From the NCBI GenBank assembly GCA_963791805.1, contig CAWBTU010000006.1, positions 992,001-1,056,000 of the forward strand: a stretch of DNA of 64,000 bases, read 5' to 3'. This DNA comes from JACMJL01 sp963791805 (lineage in GTDB: Bacteria > Bacillota > Clostridia > Clostridiales > Clostridiaceae). A program made the position numbers and the translations under genes. This document shows, in pieces, positions 51,258-59,500 of the stretch. A model generated the notes under the pieces. The model was not told the origin of the DNA. It searched no databases and worked only from the letters and a program-made list of their open reading frames with translations. Numbering within the stretch: position 1 is the stretch's first letter; each line of letters opens with the position of its first letter.

Positions 51258-52517
51258 TTGAAAAAAGTAAGTATAATAATGCTGGCCTATAATAAGCTGG
51301 AATATACTAAATTAGCTGTTGATAGCCTTTACAAATATACCTCTCATATTGATTTTGATTTTATTTCTGTAAATAATGGATCTAGTGATGGAACTAAAGA
51401 ATATTTTCAGGCACTACCAAATAATAAAAAAATCAATTTTGAAGTGAATGTTGGGGGAGATAAAGCCTTTAATGAAGCATTAAAATATTGTGATGGTAAG
51501 TATACTGTATTTTTGAATAATGATTTAATTCTAACACAAAACTGGCTAGATAATCTTATTAATGTTATGGAATCAGAGCCAAAGGCTGGCATAGTAGTTC
51601 CTGCGTGTAATTCCTCCTCAAATTATCAAGTTATATGTGCAGATTATACAAATACAGATGAATTGGATAAATTTGCTAAAGAATATAATAAACCAGATTG
51701 TAGCAAATGGGAGGAAAGAATAAGACTAATGATGTATGTGGCTCTATTTAGAACGGAGGAGCTTAAAGCTATAGGAGGATTAGATGAAGCATATTCTCCA
51801 GGAGGTTTTGATGACGATGATTTAAGTTTTAGATATAGAAGGGCTGGCTACAAACTTATATTTGCGAAAGATACCTATGTGCATCATTATGGCTCCATAA
51901 CTATTCAAGACGAATATGCAAAGATACTGGGAAGAAATAGAGAAATCTTTAAAGCAAAATTTGGGGTGGATTCTTGGGAAGCAATGACAATTGATTTTAG
52001 AATATTAAATAATATTAAATATATAAAAGAAAAGAAAATTAATATCTTAGGCATAGGAAATACCTGTGCAGCAACAGCACTTCAAATGAAAAATCTACTA
52101 AAAGAAAGAAATAATTCAGAGGTTAACTTAAGTTATTATGCTTTGGATAAAAAATATATTATAGATCTTAAAACAATATGCAATAATGTTTTTTATGACA
52201 AAGAAAATACTTTAGATTTTAGCTCGATTAAAGATAAATTTGATTATATCTATTTAGATAAGAGCATAGAAAAAATAGAGAATACTGAAGAGATATTATT
52301 ATCCTTAAAGAAATTGTTGAAGGATTCAGGCACATTAATATTTACCTTTAGAGAAATCAAAGCTAGTGATTTTGACATAAAGAATAAAGTCAGTAATGAG
52401 TTTGTATTAATAAGTTTTACTAAGGATAATCTGGATAATATTTTAAAGACACATGGTTACAAAACAATATCAGAAAAGTTTGAAGATGGGGATTATATTT
52501 ATATAATTGAAAACTAA
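51258..52517 (+). CDS. GT2 glycosyltransferase with methyltransferase-like C-terminus (third copy)
   Basis: About 419 residues from TTG at 51258, which aligns with the M-x-KVS start of the paralogues and follows AGGGA by 9 nt; GTG at 51249, overlapping the rfbG stop, is an alternative. GT2 motifs: KKVSIIMLAYNKLEYTK, NNGSSDGTKEYF, FLNNDLILTQNWLDNL, FDDDDLSFRYRRAGYK. The C-terminal half again resembles a methyltransferase fold (INILGIGNTCAATALQMKNL; LKDSGTLIFTF). It ends the CDP-sugar operon and is the glycosyltransferase nearest the collagen-like genes, so it may attach the sugar made by that operon. Confidence 0.85.
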   Translation: MKKVSIIMLAYNKLEYTKLAVDSLYKYTSHIDFDFISVNNGSSDGTKEYFQALPNNKKINFEVNVGGDKAFNEALKYCDGKYTVFLNNDLILTQNWLDNLINVMESEPKAGIVVPACNSSSNYQVICADYTNTDELDKFAKEYNKPDCSKWEERIRLMMYVALFRTEELKAIGGLDEAYSPGGFDDDDLSFRYRRAGYKLIFAKDTYVHHYGSITIQDEYAKILGRNREIFKAKFGVDSWEAMTIDFRILNNIKYIKEKKINILGIGNTCAATALQMKNLLKERNNSEVNLSYYALDKKYIIDLKTICNNVFYDKENTLDFSSIKDKFDYIYLDKSIEKIENTEEILLSLKKLLKDSGTLIFTFREIKASDFDIKNKVSNEFVLISFTKDNLDNILKTHGYKTISEKFEDGDYIYIIEN

Positions 52518-52616
52518 TTGTATACTTTTATAAACGAAGACTTCGAACATCCTTCACTTAGATGATTAGCTCATAAAAAAAGATTAAAGATTAAAGATTA
52601 AAGAATAAAGAATGAA

Positions 52617-52673
52617 ATTTTGCCTTTCGGCAAAATAGAATTATAATTAAAGATTTTTTGCATAGCAAAAAAT
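52617..52673 (+). terminator. Pair of hairpins after the glycan operon
   Basis: ATTTTGCC-TTTC-GGCAAAAT (52617-52636) and ATTTTTTGC-ATA-GCAAAAAAT (52653-52673), preceded by tandem AAAGATT-type repeats and followed by T-rich sequence. They terminate the glycosyltransferase operon and separate it from the collagen-like genes. Confidence 0.6.
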
Positions 52674-52744
52674 CAACCTTATTTATTCTTTATTATTTAT
52701 TCTCTGATCTTTTTTTCAATTGTTTTATTCTTTACCCTTTGTGT

Positions 52745-52773
52745 AACAAGTAGTATTTATAAATCATAATTTA
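52745..52773 (+). promoter_or_regulatory. Sigma-K/E-like sporulation promoter, collagen-like gene 1
   Basis: -10-like CATAATTTA (52765-52773; mother-cell sigma consensus CATANNNTA) with an AACA -35-like element 16 bp upstream. The whole 75-bp leader down to the ribosome site is shared with three other genes of the cluster. Confidence 0.7.
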
Positions 52774-52816
52774 TACTGAGAATCTCTATAAACTTATGCT
52801 TTTAGGAGGTAAAGTT

Positions 52817-53944
52817 ATGAAAATTTATGAAAATAGATCAGATGACAATGAATTTGATACTAGCAGAAAACATCACTGCTCAGACGAAAAAAGCAATAGC
52901 AAAAATTTTGATTGTAATGATAGAAAGTGTAAAGATGAGGATAGTAGATGCCATCACCATCATAGAACCGATTCAGATTCTCAATGTAAATCAGATAGAT
53001 GTGATTGTGATGAATGTGAAAATGGATTCAATGGATTTAACGGTTTCAATGGTTTCAACGGTAAGAATGGAGCAACCGGAGCAACTGGGCCGACAGGATC
53101 AACCGGACCAACAGGAGGAACCGGAGGAACAGGAGCCACTGGACCTACAGGACCAACTGGACCAACAGGAGGAACAGGAGCAACAGGACCATCAGGAGCA
53201 ACAGGAGGCACAGGAGGAACAGGAGCAACAGGACCATCAGGAGCAACAGGAGGCACAGGAGGAACAGGAGCAACAGGAGCAACAGGAGGCACAGGAGGCA
53301 CAGGAGCAACAGGAGGCACAGGAGGAACAGGAGCAACAGGAGGCACAGGAGGAACAGGAGCAACAGGAGGCACAGGAGGAACAGGAGCAACAGGACCAAC
53401 AGGAGGCACAGGAGTAACAGGAGCTACAGGAGCCACCGGACCAACAGGACCAACAGGAGCAACTGGAGCAACTGGAGCAACAGGGGCAACGGGAGCAACA
53501 GGAGGAACTGGTGCTACTGGACCAAACTTTGGTCATGCAAACATTTTTGATACTACTTCACAAAATGTAAATCCCCCTAATGTTAATGTAACGTTTAATA
53601 CTAATGGTAACATCACACCACCAGGTTTTGTGACACATTCTACAGTAACAAACACTGATCAAATCACTATAAATGAAACTGGCGATTACCTTATTACTTG
53701 GGAGGCATTTCCAGGAAGCGGTAATAGTGCCTTTGCTTTATTCAATGGAGCTACCCAAATACCAGGCTCTAATTTTGGATCAGGATCAGGAAATCAAACT
53801 TACAGTGGGCAAGTAATCACAACTCTTACAGCAGGTGATGTTATTACTTTGCGTAATATTGACGGTAATACAACCTTGCAAAACACTATTCCACCTGCTA
53901 CTGGAGTTATAAGCGCATCTATTACAATTGAAAGACTATCATAA
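52817..53944 (+). CDS. BclA-like collagen repeat glycoprotein 1
   Basis: 375 residues from the ATG at 52817 (TTTAGGAGGTAAAGTT upstream). Residues 1-70 are His-, Cys- and Asp-rich (CHHHHRTD, RCDCDECE) and end in NGFNGFNGFNGFNG; about 50 Gly-X-Y triplets follow (mostly GATGGTGPT types, Thr at Y); the last 135 residues form a beta-rich domain resembling the C1q/TNF-like trimer heads of spore BclA proteins (FVTHSTVTNTDQITINETGDY). It is probably a trimeric filament of the exosporium, anchored by the N-terminus and O-glycosylated on Thr by enzymes encoded nearby. Transcription is likely mother-cell specific. Confidence 0.9.
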   Translation: MKIYENRSDDNEFDTSRKHHCSDEKSNSKNFDCNDRKCKDEDSRCHHHHRTDSDSQCKSDRCDCDECENGFNGFNGFNGFNGKNGATGATGPTGSTGPTGGTGGTGATGPTGPTGPTGGTGATGPSGATGGTGGTGATGPSGATGGTGGTGATGATGGTGGTGATGGTGGTGATGGTGGTGATGGTGGTGATGPTGGTGVTGATGATGPTGPTGATGATGATGATGATGGTGATGPNFGHANIFDTTSQNVNPPNVNVTFNTNGNITPPGFVTHSTVTNTDQITINETGDYLITWEAFPGSGNSAFALFNGATQIPGSNFGSGSGNQTYSGQVITTLTAGDVITLRNIDGNTTLQNTIPPATGVISASITIERLS

Positions 53945-53957
53945 GAAATTCCAATAA

Positions 53958-53990
53958 GCGGGCAGCTTTCTAACTGCCCGTTTTCTTTTT
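53958..53990 (+). terminator. Intrinsic terminator
   Basis: Stem CGGGCAG/CTGCCCG with an 8-nt loop and TTTTCTTTTT, just after collagen-like gene 1. Confidence 0.92.
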
Positions 53991-54000
53991 CAATTTTATG

Positions 54001-54029
54001 TAGCAAGTCGTATTTATTTTCATAGTTTA
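54001..54029 (+). promoter_or_regulatory. Sigma-K/E-like sporulation promoter, collagen-like gene 2
   Basis: CATAGTTTA at 54021-54029 with a GCA element 15 bp upstream. The leader from here to the ATG is nearly identical to that of gene 3. Confidence 0.7.
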
Positions 54030-54072
54030 TAGTGACAAATTCTAAGAACTTATGCTTTTAGGAGGTAAAGTT

Positions 54073-55449
54073 ATGAAAATCAATGACAATAGATACGATG
54101 ATACTGAGTTTGATACTAGTAGAAAACATCATTGCTCAGATGAAAAAGGCAATGGTAAACATTTTGATAATTATTATATAGAAAATGATGATATAGATTG
54201 CAAAGAGGATGATAGTAGTAGATACCATCAGCATAGATGCAATTCCAATTTTCCATGTAAACCAGATAGATGTGATTGTGATGATTGTGATGAATGTGAA
54301 AATGGTTTTAATGGTTTTAATGGTTTTAATGGTATGAATGGAGAAGCAGGAGCAACTGGACCTGCAGGGGTAACCGGATCTACAGGAGGAACAGGACTAA
54401 CGGGAGCAACCGGACCAACAGGAGGAACAGGATCCACAGGGGCCACAGGACCAGCAGGAGGAACAGGAGCAACAGGACCAGCAGGAGGGGCAACTGGACC
54501 AACTGGACCGACTGGACCAGCGGGAGGAGCAACGGGAGTAACAGGACCAGCAGGAGCAACAGGAGTAACTGGGGTAACAGGGGCCACAGGACCAGCAGGA
54601 GGAGCAACTGGACCAACTGGACCAACTGGACCAACTGGACCAACTGGACCGACTGGACCAGCGGGAGGAGCAACGGGGGTAACAGGACCAGCAGGAGCAA
54701 CAGGAGGAACTGGGGTAACAGGGGCCACAGGACCAGCAGGAGGAGCAACCGGACCGACGGGACCAGCAGGAGGGGCAACTGGACCAACTGGACCAGCAGG
54801 TGCGACAGGAGGAACTGGAGAAACAGGAGCCACAGGACCAGCAGGAGGAGCAACTGGACCAACTGGACCGACTGGACCAGCGGGAGGAGCAACAGGACCA
54901 GCAGGTGCAACTGGAGTAACCGGACCAGCAGGTGCAACAGGAGGAACTGGGGTAGCAGGAGCTGTAGGACCAGCAGGAGGAACGGGAGCGACTGGACCTA
55001 CTGGAGCGACAGGATCCACTGGCGCGTCTGGAACACAAGGATTATCTGCATTCGCTTATATTTATAATTTACTTGCTCAAACTGTTGCGCTAGAAGCGAA
55101 TATATCTTTCAGCGATAACGGAGTCATTTCAGCGGGAATTATCCATGCACCAGGAACAGATTCAATCTTCCTTGTTAATGCCGGAATTTATGCAATATGG
55201 TTTGATGTCACAGGGGTGGAACCAAGTCAATTTACCCTCTTTCAAAATATTAATCCCGTTGCAGGGGGCACTTATGGTACAGGAGCTGGTACTCAATCGA
55301 ACCCTGGCATGGTAATTATCAAAGCTGCTGCAGGTGATGTGTTAACTTTAAGAAATCATACTAGTGCTGCAGCTGTTATACTACAAACGCTAGCAGGTGG
55401 AACACAAACTAACGTAAACGCTTCTATTTTGATTCAAAAGTTAAATTAG
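54073..55449 (+). CDS. BclA-like collagen repeat glycoprotein 2
   Basis: 458 residues from the ATG at 54073. The N-terminus is clearly paralogous to gene 1 (MKINDNRYDDTEFDTSRKHH; CDCDDCDECENGFNGFNGF). About 77 Gly-X-Y triplets follow, richer in proline than its neighbours (GPAGGATGPTGPTGPAG blocks) with one-residue interruptions where GGA occurs. The C-terminal 135 residues are a BclA-type beta domain (LLAQTVALEANISFSDNG; GIYAIWFDVTG; AAGDVLTLRNHTSAAAVIL). The proline content should give a more stable triple helix than the Thr-rich copies. Likely an exosporium filament protein. Confidence 0.9.
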   Translation: MKINDNRYDDTEFDTSRKHHCSDEKGNGKHFDNYYIENDDIDCKEDDSSRYHQHRCNSNFPCKPDRCDCDDCDECENGFNGFNGFNGMNGEAGATGPAGVTGSTGGTGLTGATGPTGGTGSTGATGPAGGTGATGPAGGATGPTGPTGPAGGATGVTGPAGATGVTGVTGATGPAGGATGPTGPTGPTGPTGPTGPAGGATGVTGPAGATGGTGVTGATGPAGGATGPTGPAGGATGPTGPAGATGGTGETGATGPAGGATGPTGPTGPAGGATGPAGATGVTGPAGATGGTGVAGAVGPAGGTGATGPTGATGSTGASGTQGLSAFAYIYNLLAQTVALEANISFSDNGVISAGIIHAPGTDSIFLVNAGIYAIWFDVTGVEPSQFTLFQNINPVAGGTYGTGAGTQSNPGMVIIKAAAGDVLTLRNHTSAAAVILQTLAGGTQTNVNASILIQKLN

Positions 55450-55518
55450 ATAAATTGTGGTTGTAAATTCCCCTACAAGCAAACTTACAAAGATTATATA
55501 CAAAATGATTAGTATCTT

Positions 55519-55553
55519 TTTAGGCACCCTTTCATCAAGAAATGGTGCCTAAA
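55519..55553 (+). terminator. Intrinsic terminator
   Basis: Perfect 10-bp stem TTTAGGCACC/GGTGCCTAAA, with loop-side pairing TTTC/GAAA, after collagen-like gene 2. Confidence 0.85.
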
Positions 55554-55675
55554 TATTTATATTTTATTTGCACTTATATACCCCAAAATGAGCATTGATA
55601 ATAGTTACAAAAATGTTTTCATATTGAAAAAATATAATGCTCCAAACATTAAGTAAAATTCTTTTTAATTTTATG

Positions 55676-55704
55676 TGGCAAGGCGTATTTATTTTCATAG
55701 TTTA
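55676..55704 (+). promoter_or_regulatory. Sigma-K/E-like sporulation promoter, collagen-like gene 3
   Basis: CATAGTTTA at 55696-55704, same leader as gene 2 with few differences. Probably also drives the giant gene 56537-61444, which has no copy of this leader. Confidence 0.7.
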
Positions 55705-55747
55705 TAGTGAGAAATTCTAAGAACTTATGCTTTTAGGAGGTAAAGTT

Positions 55748-56470
55748 ATGAATAATAAAGGAAATAGACCTAATTGCCCTAAAACTAATTATAGTATACA
55801 ACATCGTAATTGGGATGAACCAGATAGGGATAAATGCTTTGACTACAATGAAAAGGATAATGATAGAGAGTGTAAAGATGATGATAAGTGTAAACATCAT
55901 CATAATCATAAATGTAATCGTTGCAAGAATGGTTTTAATGGATTTAACGGTTTCAATGGGTTTAACGGTATGGATGGTAATGGCGCGCAAGGCGCTACAG
56001 GACCTACTGGCCCTACCGGAGCAACCGGACCTCGAGGTGAAACTACTCAATTAAGAGGAATTGAGGTTCAGAAGCAAGCAGGAGAAATATCTGTTCTCTC
56101 CGGTAGAGCTGTCATATTTGACAAAATAATAAGCCAGCAAGCCTCATTTATTTCATATAATAACTTGACAGGCACCATAACCATCACTCAAAGTGGAATA
56201 TTTAATATTAATTGGTGGGTGTCAACAGATGGTATTAGCGGGGGAGCAGATATAGTAATAACATTTGCCATTACTACTTCTGCAGGGGATAACATTAAAG
56301 CTTCAAGTCCTATAATAACGGGACAAGTAAGTGGAAATGCATTGATTTCAATTGTTGCAAGTCCAATAAATCCAGTAACTTTACAACTTGTAAATGCGAC
56401 AGATGGAACAATAGGTTTTGGTACAACTCCAATAAAAGCAGATTTAACAATTGATAATGTAACTTTTTAA
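55748..56470 (+). CDS. BclA-like protein with a very short collagen region
   Basis: 240 residues from the ATG at 55748. The Cys/His/Asp-rich anchor (CKHHHNHKCNRCKNGFNGFNG) is followed by only about seven Gly-X-Y triplets (GAQGATGPTGPTGATGPRGE). The remaining 145 residues form a beta-sandwich-like head (SGIFNINWWVSTDGISGGAD). That head is clearly paralogous to the first domain of the next gene (FINWWVSTQTSIGASG). This compact head-on-anchor form may act as a short spacer or as an adaptor pairing with the giant protein. Likely spore-surface located. Confidence 0.88.
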   Translation: MNNKGNRPNCPKTNYSIQHRNWDEPDRDKCFDYNEKDNDRECKDDDKCKHHHNHKCNRCKNGFNGFNGFNGFNGMDGNGAQGATGPTGPTGATGPRGETTQLRGIEVQKQAGEISVLSGRAVIFDKIISQQASFISYNNLTGTITITQSGIFNINWWVSTDGISGGADIVITFAITTSAGDNIKASSPIITGQVSGNALISIVASPINPVTLQLVNATDGTIGFGTTPIKADLTIDNVTF

Positions 56471-56536
56471 TCTTTAGTATATTCAGAAACAGTTAATAAA
56501 GCTAAAGGTTAAATTGCAAGTATGGAGGGATTCGAT

Positions 56537-59500
56537 GTGAGTATAATTGGTATTCAACTTGAAAGGCAAATAGTTGGCGAAGTAAATACAAACGCCAATG
56601 TAATATTTGAAACTATACTAAACAGTTTTGGACCCATAAGTTATGATTCAACAACAGGAATAATTCAAATAAACAAAACAGGAAAATACTTTATAAACTG
56701 GTGGGTATCAACCCAGACATCTATAGGTGCAAGTGGTATAACCTTTTCAATTGTAACATCACAAGGTGATAATCTAGTAGGAGATTCGCCCATAAAAACA
56801 GGTGAGGTTGTTGGTTTTGGACTTATACAAGTTGATGTGGCACCAATAACATTAAGTTTAGTGAATAAAACACCTAAAAGTGTAACTTATACTACTTTAG
56901 TACCAATAAAAGCTGGTTTAGTATTAAGTGAGGTGTCAGAAGCAACAGTAACAACTGGATCTACGGGACCAACTGGCCCAACCGGATCAACAGGAGTAAC
57001 CGGATCAACAGGAGTAACCGGATCAACAGGAGTAACCGGATCAACAGGAGTAACCGGATCAACAGGAGTAACCGGATCAACAGGAGTAACCGGATCAACA
57101 GGAGTAACCGGATCAACAGGAGCAACCGGATCAACAGGAGCAACCGGATCAACAGGAGCAACCGGATCAACAGGAGCAACCGGATCAACAGGAGCAACCG
57201 GATCAACAGGAGTAACCGGATCAACAGGAGTAACCGGATCAACAGGAGCAACTGGATCAACAGGTGCAACTGGAGCAACAGGAGTAACCGGATCAACAGG
57301 AGCAACTGGATCAACAGGAGCAACCGGATCAACAGGAGTAACTGGATCAACAGGAGCAACTGGATCAACAGGAGCAACTGGATCAACAGGAGCAACTGGA
57401 TCAACAGGAGCAACCGGATCAACAGGAGCAACCGGATCAACAGGAGCAACCGGATCAACAGGAGCAACCGGATCAACAGGAGCAACTGGAGCAACAGGAG
57501 CGACTGGTCCTGGTACCGGAGAAACAGGAGCAACAGGAGCCACTGGAACAACGGGAGATACAGGAGCAACTGGGTCAACAGGTGCAACAGGCATAACCGG
57601 AGCTACCGGGGCAACTGGAACAACTGGTGCCACTGGAACTACAGGTGCAACTGGGGCAACTGGAGCCACTGGAACAACTGGAGAGACAGGCGCAACCGGA
57701 GTCACAGGCGCAACTGGAACAACTGGAGCCACTGGAGCAACAGGGACAACTGGAACAACAGGATCAACCGGAGCCACTGGAACAACAGGAGATACAGGAG
57801 CAACTGGGTCAACAGGTGCAACAGGCACAACCGGAGCTACCGGAGCAACTGGAGCAACTGGTTCCACTGGAACTACAGGTGCAACTGGGGTAACCGGAGC
57901 CACTGGGACAACTGGAACAACAGGATCAACCGGAACTACAGGATCAACCGGAGCAACAGGAGCAACCGGAGCTACAGGAGTAACTGGAGCTACAGGTACA
58001 ACTGGAAATACAGGAACAACAGGAGCCACTGGAACAACTGGGGCAACAGGAGCAACAGGCGCAACTGGAGATACCGGAGCCACCGGAGCAACTGGAGATA
58101 CAGGCGCAACAGGCGCAACAGGAGCAACAGGAGCGACAGGTGCAACTGGACAGACAGGAGCAACAGGAGCAACCGGAGCTACAGGAGCAACAGGCGCTAC
58201 TGGAGCAACTGGAGCAACAGGAGCAACAGGTGCAACCGGAGCAACAGGAGCAACAGGAGCCACAGGTGCAACTGGAGCGACAGGAGCAACAGGAGCAACA
58301 GGTGCAACCGGAGCTACAGGAGCAACAGGAGCAACAGGGGCAACAGGAGCAACAGGAGCAACAGGAGCAACCGGAGATACAGGCGCAACAGGAGCAACAG
58401 GGGCAACAGGCGCCACAGGAGCAACAGGACCAACAGGCGCAACAGGGGCAACAGGAGCCACAGGCGCAACTGGAGCTACCGGGGCAACAGGAGCAACAGG
58501 CGCAACTGGAGCCACAGGAGCAACAGGAGCTACAGGAGCAACCGGAGCCACAGGAGCAACCGGAGCGACCGGAGCCACAGGAGCAACCGGAGCCACAGGA
58601 GCTACAGGGGCCACAGGAACAACCGGAGCAACAGGCGCAACAGGAGCCACAGGAGCAACTGGAGCTACTGGAGCCACAGGAGCAACAGGAGCCACAGGAG
58701 CTACAGGGGCAACAGGCGCAACAGGAGCAACAGGAGCAACAGGAGAGACAGGACCAACAGGAGCAACCGGAGCAACTGGGGCATCCGGAACAACTGGAGC
58801 AACAGGCGCAACAGGCGATACCGGAGCTACTGGAACAACAGGAGCAACAGGTGCAACCGGAGATACAGGAGCAACAGGAGCCACAGGTGCAACAGGAGCG
58901 ACAGGAGCAACAGGTGCAACCGGAGCTACAGGATCCACAGGGGCAACAGGAGCAACCGGAGCTACAGGAGCCACCGGAGCAACCGGAGCTACAGGGGCCA
59001 CAGGAACAACCGGAGCAACAGGCGCAACAGGAGCGACAGGAGCTACAGGAGCAACAGGCGCAACAGGGGCCACAGGAGCAACTGGAGCTACCGGAGCCAC
59101 CGGAGCCACAGGAGCAACTGGAGCTACAGGCGCAACAGGTGCAACCGGAGATACAGGAGCGACAGGAGCCACAGGAGCAACCGGAGCTACAGGAGCAACA
59201 GGAGCAACTGGAGATACAGGAGCAACAGGAGCAACTGGAGCTACAGGAGCAACAGGAACAACAGGAGCAACAGGTGCAACCGGATCAACAGGAGCAACTG
59301 GAGCAACAGGAGCGACTGGTCCTGGTACCGGAGCAACAGGAGCAACAGGAGCCACTGGACCAACTGGAGCAACTGGGTCAACAGGAGCAACAGGCACAAC
59401 CGGAGCTACCGGAGCAACTGGAACAACTGGTGCCACTGGAACTACAGGTGCAACTGGGGCAACTGGAGCCACTGGACCAACTGGAGCGACAGGCGCAACC

